DNA of 64,000 nt from JAIQFL01 sp035501495 (GTDB lineage Bacteria; Acidobacteriota; Terriglobia; Bryobacterales; Bryobacteraceae): NCBI GenBank assembly GCA_035501495.1, contig DATJWB010000210.1, positions 29,756 through 93,755 of the forward strand, in the 5' to 3' direction. The position numbers were made by a program, and so were the translations under genes. The notes under the pieces were generated by a model. That model ran no database searches. It was given only the letters and a program-made list of their open reading frames with translations, and was not told the DNA's origin. The number at the start of each line of letters is the position of its first letter. Position 1 is the first letter of the stretch. This document shows, one piece after another, positions 53,671-61,872 of the stretch.

Positions 53671-53768
53671 AGATGACCGCGGATACCGGCCCCAATCATC
53701 CATGGTTAGCAGTACGCCGGAGCGGATTCGGGCGTACAATCGGTTAAATTCGGCCCATGGAGGGAATC

Positions 53769-54842
53769 ATGAAGCGATCTCGGAGCCGCCTTTTACCGGC
53801 TGTCCTGGCGATGGCGCCGATCGGCCCACTCCTGGCTCAATCGGCACCCCCGCCCTACACCGTCCTCAACATTCAGATCCAGAACTTCGTGAATTACTTC
53901 AACGACGTGACCGACTGGACCAAGCTGGCCAAGGACCCGAACCAGACGGCTCTGGCCGGATCCACCCCGAACTTCGCCTTGTCGCTGGATGTGGCCGACA
54001 TCGTGTCGGTGAACGGCGACCCGGTGAAGGGCGTCTTTACCGAGCGCCGTACGCAATACAAGAGGTCGGTCACACCGGCTGCCGGGCAGTTCATCGCCGA
54101 CTCGGTGAGTTCGGCGATCCAGGACCGCTACTTTGAAATCCTCAAGCTGGATGGCACGCCGATCGGGAACATCATGGTAACCGGGATGGGCGGTGCGGTG
54201 CCCGCTCCCGGAGCGCCCACCGTGGTGGCCGACGGCAACTTCACGATCATCGGAGGGACGGGGGCGTTCATGGGTGTACGCGGGCAGGGCGGCGGCCTGG
54301 ATGAGCCTTCCTCCACAGGCGCGCGGAACGCATCCATGTCGGAGGACCCATCGAACCGGCGAATCTATCCGAGCGGTCACCGGCTGATGGTCTTGCAGGT
54401 AATTCCGCTGACGGTGCCCGCGGTCGTGCAGACCGCGAACGGTCCGGCGGTCGTCCACGGCGCGGATTTCTCCCTGGTCACGACGGCCAGTCCGGCGAAG
54501 CCTGGCGAGATTCTGTCCTTGCTGGCGAACAACCTGGGGCCGGCCCAGCCCGTGTGTCAGAGCACGGGAGGGACGGGAGGTACCGCAACGGGATGTGCGG
54601 GCAACCTCGAGCCGGGCGCACCCTTCCCCTCCAGCCCGTTGGCGATTGTCAACTCCCCGGTCAAGATCACGGTAAACGGGCAGGCGGCCGAAGTCCAATA
54701 TGCGGGAGGCTATCCGGGGACCACCAACACCTATCAGGTCAACTTCCGTCTGCCCGCGGGCCTGAGCACCGGACAGGCCAGCCTGCAGCTCAGTGTGGCG
54801 TGGACGCCGGCACCGGCAGTGAACATTCCCGTGCAGCAATAG
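53769..54842 (+). CDS. Secreted protein with Solibacter C-terminal domain
   Basis: The product has 357 residues from ATG 53769. ATG 53757 is also in frame, but GGAGGG lies between the two and the second start gives a normal signal peptide (LLPAVLAMAPIGPLLAQ). An N-terminal part of about 200 residues (VLNIQIQNFVNYFNDVTDW, FALSLDVADIVSVNGDPVKG, GNFTIIGGTGAFMGVRGQGG) resembles allene-oxide-cyclase-like or other secreted barrels. From about residue 220 the Solibacter-type domain follows (TTASPAKPGEILSLLANNLG; KITVNGQAAEVQYAGGYPGT; TYQVNFRLPAGLSTG). The role is unknown; it is probably exported and surface-associated. Confidence 0.75.
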   Translation: MKRSRSRLLPAVLAMAPIGPLLAQSAPPPYTVLNIQIQNFVNYFNDVTDWTKLAKDPNQTALAGSTPNFALSLDVADIVSVNGDPVKGVFTERRTQYKRSVTPAAGQFIADSVSSAIQDRYFEILKLDGTPIGNIMVTGMGGAVPAPGAPTVVADGNFTIIGGTGAFMGVRGQGGGLDEPSSTGARNASMSEDPSNRRIYPSGHRLMVLQVIPLTVPAVVQTANGPAVVHGADFSLVTTASPAKPGEILSLLANNLGPAQPVCQSTGGTGGTATGCAGNLEPGAPFPSSPLAIVNSPVKITVNGQAAEVQYAGGYPGTTNTYQVNFRLPAGLSTGQASLQLSVAWTPAPAVNIPVQQ

Positions 54843-54897
54843 GGATTGTGGACGTGCAGACCCGGCCGTACCGGCCCGCTTTGTAGAATCAGGATTG

Positions 54898-55422
54898 GTG
54901 CTGACCATCGGACACTCCAACCGTTTGCTGACGGAGTTCCTGGGAATGCTGAAGGCCCATGGCGTGGAGACGCTGGCGGACGTTCGCCGTGTACCGCGTT
55001 CCCGATACAATCCTCAATTCAACCGCGAGTCCCTTCCCGGGGATCTGTCGGCGGAAGGGATCCGATATGTCCACATGCCGGGGCTGGGAGGTTTGCGCCA
55101 TCCGCGTCCGGACTCGCCCAATCGGGGGTGGACGAATCCGGGCTTCCGCGGCTACGCGGATTTTATGCAGACCGGGGAGTTCCAGGGCCAACTGGACGCG
55201 CTGCTGGGGCTGGAAGGGTGCGTCGCCATCATGTGTGCGGAGGCGGTGCCTTGGCGATGCCACCGGTCCCTGATTGCAGATGCGCTTACCGCGCGCGGTG
55301 TAGAGGTTTTCCACATCCTGGGCGCCACCCGGGTGGAGGGTCACCGGTTGACCTCGTTTGCGCGGCTCGAGGGCACGCGGGTCACCTACCCGTCCGACGC
55401 CCTCGATCTCTTCCCCGAATAA
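54898..55422 (+). CDS. DUF488 family protein
   Basis: The product has 174 residues. LTIGHSNRLLTEFLGMLKAH, LADVRRVPRSRYNPQFN, and GLGGLRHPRPDS with CVAIMCAEAVPWRCHRSLIA match DUF488 from start to end, including the Cys and CHR motif near the C-terminus. The function is not settled; the conserved Cys/Arg set suggests a small hydrolase or nucleotide-binding role. GTG 54898 follows a TTG in the same frame; neither has a strong ribosome site. It ends about 108 bases before the CpaE gene. Confidence 0.85.
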   Translation: MLTIGHSNRLLTEFLGMLKAHGVETLADVRRVPRSRYNPQFNRESLPGDLSAEGIRYVHMPGLGGLRHPRPDSPNRGWTNPGFRGYADFMQTGEFQGQLDALLGLEGCVAIMCAEAVPWRCHRSLIADALTARGVEVFHILGATRVEGHRLTSFARLEGTRVTYPSDALDLFPE

Positions 55423-55504
55423 CCGGCTCGCTTCCGCCCATACCCGCAAAGATTTTGCCCAGGAGGGCGCTTCGCTCTATACTTTCCGGCAAGAACCGCC
55501 GATT

Positions 55505-55552
55505 GGAGGTACAGAGATGATTCAGGCGCATGCAAAAATCGGCCACAACTGA
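55505..55552 (+). other. Ribosome site and 11-codon leader ORF overlapping the cpaE start
   Basis: GGAGG (55505-55509) sits at ideal distance from ATG 55517, but that frame stops after MIQAHAKIGHN (stop at 55550-55552). The CpaE frame starts at ATG 55530 within it. Removing one A from the run of five at 55534-55538 would join the two frames. Either this is a coupled leader or a one-base indel has broken the true start. Confidence 0.45.
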
Positions 55553-56711
55553 AGTACAGCAGGGGTGCAAACCGCTGGTGATCTGCCCAAGCGCACCGAC
55601 GGCGGCGCAGATTCGTTCGGCTCTTGGAGAGCAAGGCGTTTTGGACCTGTCCGTCGTCTCGCAATACCCCCAAGTTGGTACGCTGGTTGGCCTGGTCGCC
55701 CGGCAGGGCGCCGACGTCTGTTTCATGGATGTGGCCTCCAATCCGGAGCGGGCGCTACTGTTAATCGCGGAGGCGTCCTCTTCCATCCACGTGGTAGCCC
55801 TGAATCTGGGCAACGATGCGAACCTGATTCTGCGATGTTTGAGGCTGGGCGCGTGTGAATTCCTGACGGAGGTCAATTCCGAACAGGTGGGTATCGTGTT
55901 GGAGCGTCTTGCTCGCATGGGCGCCAAGAGCGAGCCCTTGAAGTCCGGTTCAGTTTATTGCGTCATGCCGGGAAAGCCCGGTTGCGGTGCCAGCACGCTG
56001 GCTACCGGGCTGGCGATCGAAATGAAACGCAACGGCATCGCCAAGGTCCTCCTGGTGGATACCGACGCGATGACCGGCAGCGTCGCCTTCCTGTTGAAAC
56101 TCAAGAGCGATTTTCACCTGGGGGATGCGGCGCGGGACTGGCAGCGGATGGACCCGGATCTGTGGGCCAGGCTGGTGGTTGCTTCCAACGGCGTGGACGT
56201 TCTTTTGGCGCCGGAGAGTGCCGCTACCAGGCTGGAGATCGATCCGCGGGCTGCTTTCGAATTGCTGGCCTTCTGGAGAAGGAACTATCAGGCGGTTGTC
56301 ATAGACCTGCCCGGCGCATATTCCGCGGGTTTCGAGTTCGCGGCGATTGCCGACGAAGTGGTATTGGTCACGACCAACGAACTGGCGGCGCTGCACGCCA
56401 CCCGGCGGACGCTGGATTTTCTGGAGAAAGTGTCGGTGGACCGCTCCCGGATCAAGCTGGCGGTAACCCGTTATCAGTTGTCCACGGGCCTCAAGCGCGA
56501 AGACTTGCAGTCGGCGCTGCAGATGGAGCCCTACGCACTCCTGAGCAACGATTACGAGGCGGTCCAGTCGGCCGTGTTGTCCGGGCGCCCGGTGTCTCCG
56601 GACTCGTACCTCGGTAAGAGCATCCACGCGTTCGCGGAGCGGCTGCTGGGGAAGCCGAAAGAGGTAAAGAAGCGTCCCGGCCTGTTCGGGCTGCTGTCGC
56701 ATCGCAGCTGA
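55530..56711 (+). CDS. cpaE: CpaE-like Tad pilus assembly ATPase
   Basis: The product has 393 residues. An N-terminal receiver-like domain (about 15-125; LVICPSAPTAAQIRSALGEQ) precedes a MinD/ParA-type ATPase. The P-loop is a deviant Walker A, GKPGCGASTLATGLA, near residue 147, followed by KVLLVDTDAMTGSVAF (Walker A' Asp) and AVVIDLPGAYSAGFEFAA (Walker B). CpaE helps to place Tad (Flp) pili at a pole. Two Flp pilin genes follow, but no CpaF, TadB/C or secretin is here. The start is uncertain (see the leader ORF). The downstream gap is 123 bases. Confidence 0.85.
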   Translation: MQKSATTEVQQGCKPLVICPSAPTAAQIRSALGEQGVLDLSVVSQYPQVGTLVGLVARQGADVCFMDVASNPERALLLIAEASSSIHVVALNLGNDANLILRCLRLGACEFLTEVNSEQVGIVLERLARMGAKSEPLKSGSVYCVMPGKPGCGASTLATGLAIEMKRNGIAKVLLVDTDAMTGSVAFLLKLKSDFHLGDAARDWQRMDPDLWARLVVASNGVDVLLAPESAATRLEIDPRAAFELLAFWRRNYQAVVIDLPGAYSAGFEFAAIADEVVLVTTNELAALHATRRTLDFLEKVSVDRSRIKLAVTRYQLSTGLKREDLQSALQMEPYALLSNDYEAVQSAVLSGRPVSPDSYLGKSIHAFAERLLGKPKEVKKRPGLFGLLSHRS

Positions 56712-56834
56712 AGCAAACCATAAGATTCAGGGAAATAACTACTTCAACTAAGTCGTCAGTCGGATTTATCGCGAATGTCCTGGCTGGTAGTGTTGGTTCG
56801 TAGGCGTTTCCCAAACTACGCAGGGAAAGCGGAA

Positions 56835-57011
56835 ATGAAACAGCATATCAGACGTTTTTGGAACGATACGCAAGGGCAAGACCTTGTCGAATACGCGCTG
56901 GCCGCTGGAATGGTAGCAGTGGCGGCCGTCGCCGCGATGCCTCAACTCAGTGCGACCGTCAACAATGTGTTTAACAAGATCGCATCGATCATCACTTCGG
57001 CGATGAGCTGA
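56835..57011 (+). CDS. flp: Flp/Fap-type pilin (first of two)
   Basis: The 58-residue protein fits Flp prepilins. DTQGQDLVEYALAAGMVAVA contains the QG(Q)DLxEYALxAG signature: the prepilin peptidase cut site Gly-Gln and the Glu/Tyr pair, followed by the hydrophobic helix. A short charged leader (MKQHIRRFW) precedes it. ATG 56835 follows a good GGAAAGCGGA purine run. It is almost a twin of the next gene. The pilin subunit would be exported and assembled by a Tad machine. Confidence 0.9.
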   Translation: MKQHIRRFWNDTQGQDLVEYALAAGMVAVAAVAAMPQLSATVNNVFNKIASIITSAMS

Positions 57012-57030
57012 GGCATTCCACGCAGATTTC

Positions 57031-57048
57031 CTCCGGGAAGACCCGGAG
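57031..57048 (+). terminator. Hairpin after the first pilin gene
   Basis: CTCCGG and CCGGAG form a 6-bp stem around GAAGAC, 20 bases behind the first pilin stop. It has no U-tract and may serve to protect or attenuate the first message. Confidence 0.35.
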
Positions 57049-57155
57049 AGGCAGGGTTTCGCGGGTGCGCGGTCGTCCGCGGCTCGCCAACCGGGAAAAA
57101 CGAAAAACGGTACGCCGGCCACCGGGCTTGGCGGTAGAAAGGACTACTTCTTCAC

Positions 57156-57341
57156 ATGAACTGGTTAAAGAATCGCGTCGAAAGAATCTGGAAGGACTCG
57201 AAAGGCCAAGACCTCGTCGAGTATGCCCTGGCTGCCGGCATGGTGGCAGTGGCGGCGGTGGCGGCTATGCCAGCGTTGAGCGCGACGGTCAACAACGTAT
57301 TCAACAAAATCGGGTCGATTATCACTGCCAACGTGCATTAA
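57156..57341 (+). CDS. flp: Flp/Fap-type pilin (second of two)
   Basis: The product has 61 residues. DSKGQDLVEYALAAGMVAVA and the following AAVAAMPALSATVNNVFNKI are nearly identical to the first pilin; the leader (MNWLKNRVERIW) and last residues differ. It is a tandem duplicate with an independent ribosome region. Two pilins of this kind can form major and minor subunits. A hairpin lies 14 bases behind its stop. Confidence 0.9.
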   Translation: MNWLKNRVERIWKDSKGQDLVEYALAAGMVAVAAVAAMPALSATVNNVFNKIGSIITANVH

Positions 57342-57354
57342 GCAGTCGGCTGGA

Positions 57355-57378
57355 GGGGCCATCCGCCGGGACGGCCCC
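57355..57378 (+). terminator. GC-rich hairpin after the second pilin gene
   Basis: GGGGCC and GGCCCC pair, extended by TCC/GGA past one A-C mismatch, around GCCG. It closes the pilin cluster but has no U-tract. Confidence 0.45.
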
Positions 57379-57429
57379 CAACCCGGACTACGGAATCCGC
57401 GGACACGTTCCCCGCCCCGACGCGGTCGG

Positions 57430-57645
57430 TTACCCATCGTCGGAGCCCCGCAGAACCCGCTGATCGGCGTCGTCTTCTTTCTTGCGGGGAGCGCGCTTAT
57501 AGAATCGCCTCTGGCACTGGCGGCATCGCCACGGCGTGCACCCAAAGATACCAATGAGTGCATCCCAGGCCCCGTGTGACATGGAGTGGCGTACATCGCG
57601 CCCCCCACATCGTGGACACCGGACCACCTTCGTATCGCTCGTCAC
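57430..57645 (-). CDS. Small zinc-ribbon protein
   Basis: The product has 71 residues from GTG 57645; a TTG lies just before it. VVRCPRCGGRDVRHSMS (CxxC) and TPWRCRQCQRRFYKRAP (CxxC) form one rubredoxin-like zinc ribbon separated by AWDALIGIFG. The pattern CPxCGxxxVRRS...G..PxRCRxCxxRF is common in small acidobacterial proteins that precede a membrane helix, though this one ends in a charged tail. The stop is 90 bases from the second pilin on the other strand. Its function is unknown. Confidence 0.65.
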   Translation of the reverse strand: MTSDTKVVRCPRCGGRDVRHSMSHGAWDALIGIFGCTPWRCRQCQRRFYKRAPRKKEDDADQRVLRGSDDG

Positions 57646-57736
57646 CAATCGTCCTTTTTACCAGAGAGAGCCGACCGAACCCGGTGCAACTCCAACACTG
57701 CAGGTAATAGATTAGCATTCTGGAACGTAGTGGAGG

Positions 57737-58663
57737 TCAATACCCGGTTTTCTCGAGATCGCCCGGTTCGCCGAACGGAATCCCCGCGAGCGAACCATCG
57801 ATTGACCGTAACAATCCCGTGAGAACACTTCCGGCGCCAACCTCGACGAAGCGGACCACGCCCTCTGCCGCCAGACACCGGATGGATTCCGTCCATTTTA
57901 CCGGGTTGGGCACCTGCTCGTACAGGCCGCGACGGGCCTCGGCTCCGGTTCGGACCATGCGTCCTGCATGATTGTTCACTAACGGAACTGTCAAATCGCG
58001 GAATTCCACGGTCTCCAGATCGGCGCCTAAACGCTGTTGGGCCGGGATCATCAGCGCACAGTGGAATGGGGCGCTGACCGGAAGGAGAATTCCGCGCTTC
58101 GCTCCAGCAGCTTTGGCCAGTTCCACGGCTCGTTTCACAGCTCCCGTGTGTCCGGCGATCACGGTCTGATCCGGCGAATTCAGGTTCGCGGCGCTGACGA
58201 TCTCACCCTGGGCAGCCTCCGCCAGGACGGCCTCCAGTTTGCCATCCGGCATCTTGAGAATCGCGGCCATCGCCCCTACTCCCGGAGGAACGGCTTCCTG
58301 CATGTAGCGGCCGCGATTCCGCACCAGGCGGACGGCATCCTGGAAGCGCAAACTGCCGGCCGCCACGAGCGCGGAATACTCGCCCAGGCTGTGGCCCGCG
58401 ACGAAATCCGGCTGTGCGCCACGCTCCTGGAGGACGGCGAAAGCCGCGACGGAAACCGTCAGCAGCGCCGGCTGGGTGTTCTCCGTGAGTTTGAGTTGCT
58501 CGTCCGGGCCCTCGAAGCAGATACGCGAGATCGAAAACTTCAGGACGTCGTCGGCTTCTTCGAAAACCCGCCGAGCGGGGGGGCAGCTCTCGGCCAGGCG
58601 CCGGCCCATGCCCGCGAACTGCGAGCCTTGTCCAGGAAAGAGAAATGCGGTTTTGGGTATCAA
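57737..58663 (-). CDS. fabD: Malonyl-CoA:ACP transacylase
   Basis: The 308-residue enzyme loads malonyl groups onto ACP for fatty-acid synthesis. TAFLFPGQGSQFAGMGRRLA is the start signature, AGHSLGEYSALVAAG carries the nucleophilic Ser, and VSAPFHCALM the catalytic His. VNSPDQ-like SAANLNSPDQTVIAG and VKWTESI complete the fold. The first codon is TTG 58663; no closer ATG gives a complete N-terminus. A TATAAT lies 6-11 bases before it, which would make the transcript nearly leaderless. The usual fab neighbours are absent in this window. Confidence 0.92.
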   Translation of the reverse strand: MIPKTAFLFPGQGSQFAGMGRRLAESCPPARRVFEEADDVLKFSISRICFEGPDEQLKLTENTQPALLTVSVAAFAVLQERGAQPDFVAGHSLGEYSALVAAGSLRFQDAVRLVRNRGRYMQEAVPPGVGAMAAILKMPDGKLEAVLAEAAQGEIVSAANLNSPDQTVIAGHTGAVKRAVELAKAAGAKRGILLPVSAPFHCALMIPAQQRLGADLETVEFRDLTVPLVNNHAGRMVRTGAEARRGLYEQVPNPVKWTESIRCLAAEGVVRFVEVGAGSVLTGLLRSIDGSLAGIPFGEPGDLEKTGY

Positions 58664-58697
58664 AAAGGATTATAGCGGGCCACAAGGCGGCACGGTG

Positions 58698-59294
58698 TCA
58701 GGGCTGTGTGTAGATTCGCTCCAGGTCGGCCGGGCTGAGGTGCAGCTCGGGAGCAATCAGCCGTAAGCCCGATAGAGCCGGCTGCGCCACGCCTTCGCGG
58801 CCATGTTCCCCGGACTTCGAGAGGATGTGCACCAGCTCGTGGGCAACCACCCGACCGAGTGCCCGCCCCAGTAACAGGTCCGCGCGGGCAAAATCCCCGC
58901 CCGACATGGCGGAGCGCGCCGCCGTCACCACCCGGTCGCAGGAGACTTCGCTGAAGGGCAGAATCTCATCGCCTGAAGAATATGTGAACGCCAGCGGCCC
59001 TCGCTCGTCGTAGAGATAGGGCACCGGCTCGAGTACACATTTTCCCTTGAATCGAACCACTACCAGGTTGGCGAACGACTCGTTCTTCACCTCGCTGCGC
59101 GTGCGCCAGTCGAAGCTTACGCCGGAGCCCCGCATGATGCTTTCCAGTTCGTGCTTCATCTCCTGGATGGAGCGCTCCGAATGGGGGCCCTGGAACTCCA
59201 GCACGATCGTCAACGCGGTGGAGCGCACCGGGCTCGCGGCAGGCAGGAGCGCGGCGAGCGCGGCGAGCGGAAATGCGCGGAGGACGTGGCGCAT
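58698..59294 (-). CDS. Secreted protein with a HExxH motif
   Basis: The product has 198 residues from ATG 59294. The signal peptide is LRAFPLAALAALLPAAS. The mature part ends with VVAHELVHILSKSGEHG, a HExxH motif with a further His eight residues on, followed by GVAQPALSGL. This is typical of secreted zincin-like proteins that recur in Acidobacteria; the reaction has not been shown. A conserved Cys pair (FKGKCVLEPV and FSEVSCDRVV) may form a disulfide. The open frame runs further upstream, but only this start gives a signal peptide. It is 34 bases downstream of fabD's region on the same strand. Confidence 0.65.
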   Translation of the reverse strand: MRHVLRAFPLAALAALLPAASPVRSTALTIVLEFQGPHSERSIQEMKHELESIMRGSGVSFDWRTRSEVKNESFANLVVVRFKGKCVLEPVPYLYDERGPLAFTYSSGDEILPFSEVSCDRVVTAARSAMSGGDFARADLLLGRALGRVVAHELVHILSKSGEHGREGVAQPALSGLRLIAPELHLSPADLERIYTQP

Positions 59295-59610
59295 AGCGGT
59301 GGAAGCAACCAGGCTTCGATCCACATTATACGCCCGGCACGATGCTAACTGGAGGCCCAAATCGGTAATCTCCGACACCAATAGACGGCGTGTAACGGCA
59401 CAAAAAGCGGCGGCATGATGGCCGAGAGGGCAGCCTTGACGGGACCCTTGTCGCCACTGGCACCGTACACACCCGGCAGGCGTCGGCAGGAGTGGGGACG
59501 CGGCAGCCTCGAAAACCCCTTCGCGGGCACCGGCCCGGGAGGCGGCCAAAAGCGTCCCGAAGAGTCGGGACGCGGCAGGCCGAAAGGCCTGCGCCACGTC
59601 GATGGCGCAA

Positions 59611-59763
59611 GGGTTTTCATGGAGTTCTGTGGGCCGGCGGGGGCCACGGGTACAGGCACGAGTGCCTGGCACGAGTGCCCGCGCCACATCGCCCCCGGAA
59701 GACCGGCGGGTTTTCATGGATTTTGTGGACCGGCGGGGGCTCGTGGGTACTGGCAGGAGTGCC
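59611..59763. repeat. Imperfect 55-bp direct repeat
   Basis: 59611-59666 (GGGTTTTCATGGAGTTCTGT to AGTGCC) recurs at 59708-59763 with about 85 % identity. Smaller copies of GGCAGGAGTG/GGCACGAGTG and hairpins with TGCGCCA/TGGCGCA lie around. This resembles the mosaic repeats left near old insertions in Acidobacteria. Confidence 0.5.
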
Positions 59764-59837
59764 TGCGCCGCGCCGACGGCGCGACGAGTATCGCCATGCG
59801 GTTTTCGCAAGACGGTCTCACCTCCGGCGGAGCTTCT

Positions 59838-60079
59838 TTGGCAAAGACGCGCGGACACAGTTGCGCCGTCGCGCTCCTTCAGGCCGGGGTCGATATTACC
59901 GTCATACGCGACTATCTCGGTCATGCTTCCATCAGCACGACCAGCCGCTACGTCACGACGAACCTGGAATGAAACGGCAGGTGCTGGATGCCTTCTGGAA
60001 GCGATCCGGCCTTGCTCCGACTGCGATTCGAAAATGGCGCCCGTCGGCGAGGCTGCTTGCCTTTCTTGAAACCCTGTAA
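59838..60079 (+). pseudogene. Tyrosine recombinase/integrase C-terminal relic
   Basis: GHSCAVALLQAGVDITVIRD then YLGHASISTTSRYVTTNLE is the end of a phage-type integrase catalytic domain, with the LGH and the Tyr nucleophile in place. The His-x-x-Arg box is damaged: the sequence before it reads AKTRGHS. A one-base loss at about 59971 moves the last part, MKRQVLDAFWKRSGLAP, into another frame that stops at 60077-60079. The rest of the enzyme is missing. Together with the IS91-type relic this marks an old mobile element. Confidence 0.7.
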
Positions 60080-60526
60080 AGTTATCTGGAGTGCTCTTTG
60101 TGGGGGAGCCCGTCAAAGTGGCTTACCTGCGGTAGTTCGCGGGTTTTTCTGGATAACGGCGGACTCCGGATAATGCAGAGCATTTTTGGCCCAGTGGCGC
60201 GGCGCCGATGCATTCCGGGTATGGACGAATTCCGAACGCCGCGACGGTGGGCTAAAAATGGATTGGACTAAACTGCGGCATCGAGCCCGCCCTATGGGTG
60301 TTGAATGTTTGGCGGGCCCCTAAACGAAGGAAGAGAGTTGGACAGCAGACGGGGATTGCCGGGTTTTGCGGATTGGTGTAAGCGATTCCGACGGTTCGAA
60401 GGCCTGGAGAGTCAAGATATCGCCTCTGCAAGATGTGGTCCGGCGCAACGGAATGCAGGGCTTTCCTGCTGGGTTGGCGGAGCCCAACCGCTGAAGGCCG
60501 CGACTTGGCGAATATGACGATGGCAC
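60080..60526. other. Stretch with no supported gene
   Basis: Between the recombinase relic and the IS91 relic I find only short frames without motifs. Composition is less regular than in the coding parts, in keeping with decayed mobile DNA. Confidence 0.4.
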
Positions 60527-60814
60527 TCATGAGGTATTCCAGATCGCTGACGCTTTGTGCGGCGTCAGCGTCTCAACCATGACCATGCGACCACGGTGGC
60601 AGATTGGACATTCGCGCAGCGAGGACCCGGTGAGTCGTTCGTGCTGGTCCCGGTAATCCGCGGGGGCCGGGGCTTCCGCGGGAGGCGCCATGCCGAGCAA
60701 TTGGCGGCATCGAGCCAGTTTCTGTTGCCGGTACCGATCAAATTGATGAAGAACCCCCAAGGTACTCTTTCGCAAGGTAGAGTCGCGATGCTGCATAACG
60801 GGTGATGGCCGCAT
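60527..60814 (-). pseudogene. IS91-family transposase C-terminal relic
   Basis: The frame ends like IS91-type Y2 transposases: LGVLHQFDRYRQQKLARCRQ, LLGMAPPAEAPAPADYRDQH, ERLTGSSLRECPICHRG and RMVMVETLTP. In intact copies this follows a catalytic half with two Tyr residues, which is missing here. The zinc-ribbon Cys pair CPIC is kept. Only about 95 residues remain and the first of them are not family-like, so this is a fragment. Confidence 0.65.
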
Positions 60815-61117
60815 GCGACCTGCCGGACGGGGTGCGAGACGGATTGATCGGTGATCCCCAGACGTGCCACTTCGACGTCAATTCGCTATTTGCCCATATC
60901 CGCAAGTGGCCGTGTACAACGGAACAGGCCCGATTAAGAACGCGGGTAGCTTCTTCTGTAAAGCGCCGTAACTCGACAGCGGAGAGGTATCCCATACTCG
61001 GCTCGGGCCGCTCGCGGAAAAAAACGCCGTATTGAGTTTTCGCGGTCGGCTAAAGAGCACGCCCCGCTGTTTTGGCGGCTTCTCGGTTGGGGCTGGCTTC
61101 TGCAAAACCTGGTGACC
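60815..61117. other. Stretch with no supported gene
   Basis: Short open frames on both strands here lack motifs, starts or consistent codon use. The stretch probably belongs to the decayed mobile region and ends at the regulator stop. Confidence 0.35.
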
Positions 61118-61792
61118 TTAACCCGGTCTTCTGTTACATAGACCCCCAACACGCGAGATCCGGTAGGCGCATCGCCTCGCGCCTGCGACAATGTGCTCCT
61201 CCCGGTCGATCTTGACTTCCGGCCCAAGGACTTTGTGGAAGAGATCGAGCTCCGTCGAACAGAATCCCTGGCATTCCGTGGCTGCCGCGCAAATCGGGCA
61301 GTGGTTCTCGGAGAGTAGAAACGCCCCCTTTCCGGCGGGCTTGACTTCCGCCATGTAGCCGTCCTCGGTGCGGATTTGCGCGAGGCGGCGGAGTTTTTCC
61401 TTGAGCGGCAGATTTGCCGGGATGCGCGCGGAATAGGCGGCTTGCTGCCGCGCCCCGCGGGATTCCAGCACGCGCTGGACGCCTTCGGCGCCAAAGGCGT
61501 CGTTCAGGGCGCCGATCAGGGAGACGCTGAGCTCGGCATAAGCATCAGGGAAGAGTTTGTCGGCCTCGCGCGTCAGATGCCAGTGCTTGGCGGGACGCCC
61601 GATCGGCACCGGACGCTCTTCCACCGTAACGAACTTCTCCTCCTGCAAATCGTAGAGGTGCTGGCGCACGGCCATCGCCGTTATGCCGAGACGATCGGCC
61701 AGTTGCGCGGAAGTCAGCGGGCCATCCGTTTTCAGAAGACGGACAATCGCGCGGCGCGTCTTGCGGTCGCCGGCGGCTGCGGATCGGGGCAT
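61118..61792 (-). CDS. SufR-like winged-helix regulator with cysteine-rich sensor domain
   Basis: The product has 224 residues. Residues 10-70 are a winged helix (TRRAIVRLLKTDGPLTSAQL, ADRLGITAMAVRQHLYDLQE, GRPAKHWHLT). The C-terminal sensor carries ENHCPICAAATECQGFC (C-x12-C with two extra Cys) and ends with AGARRCAYRI (Cys). SufR, a repressor of Fe-S assembly genes, holds a cluster with a similar Cys set; one of its four Cys appears to be replaced here. A [2Fe-2S] or [4Fe-4S] redox or nitric-oxide sensor is inferred. It is divergent from the SDR gene across 80 bases with three TTTATAAA boxes. Confidence 0.82.
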   Translation of the reverse strand: MPRSAAAGDRKTRRAIVRLLKTDGPLTSAQLADRLGITAMAVRQHLYDLQEEKFVTVEERPVPIGRPAKHWHLTREADKLFPDAYAELSVSLIGALNDAFGAEGVQRVLESRGARQQAAYSARIPANLPLKEKLRRLAQIRTEDGYMAEVKPAGKGAFLLSENHCPICAAATECQGFCSTELDLFHKVLGPEVKIDREEHIVAGARRCAYRISRVGGLCNRRPG

Positions 61793-61798
61793 ACCTTA

Positions 61799-61870
61799 TT
61801 TATAAACTTTTGTCTTTACAAAGTCAAGTTTCGAGGGTATGCTGAGTTTATAAAGGAGGATCTTTATAAA
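61799..61870. promoter_or_regulatory. Triple TTTATAAA box between regulator and SDR genes
   Basis: The perfect 8-bp palindrome TTTATAAA occurs at 61799-61806, 61847-61854 and 61863-61870 (extended to CTTTATAAAG in the last). An ACTTTTGT/ACAAAGT inverted repeat lies between the first two. In such GC-rich DNA three identical AT palindromes in 72 bases are striking and probably form the operator of the divergent regulator. GGAGG at 61855-61859 is the ribosome site for the SDR gene, 13 bases from its ATG. Confidence 0.65.
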
Positions 61871-61872
61871 GT

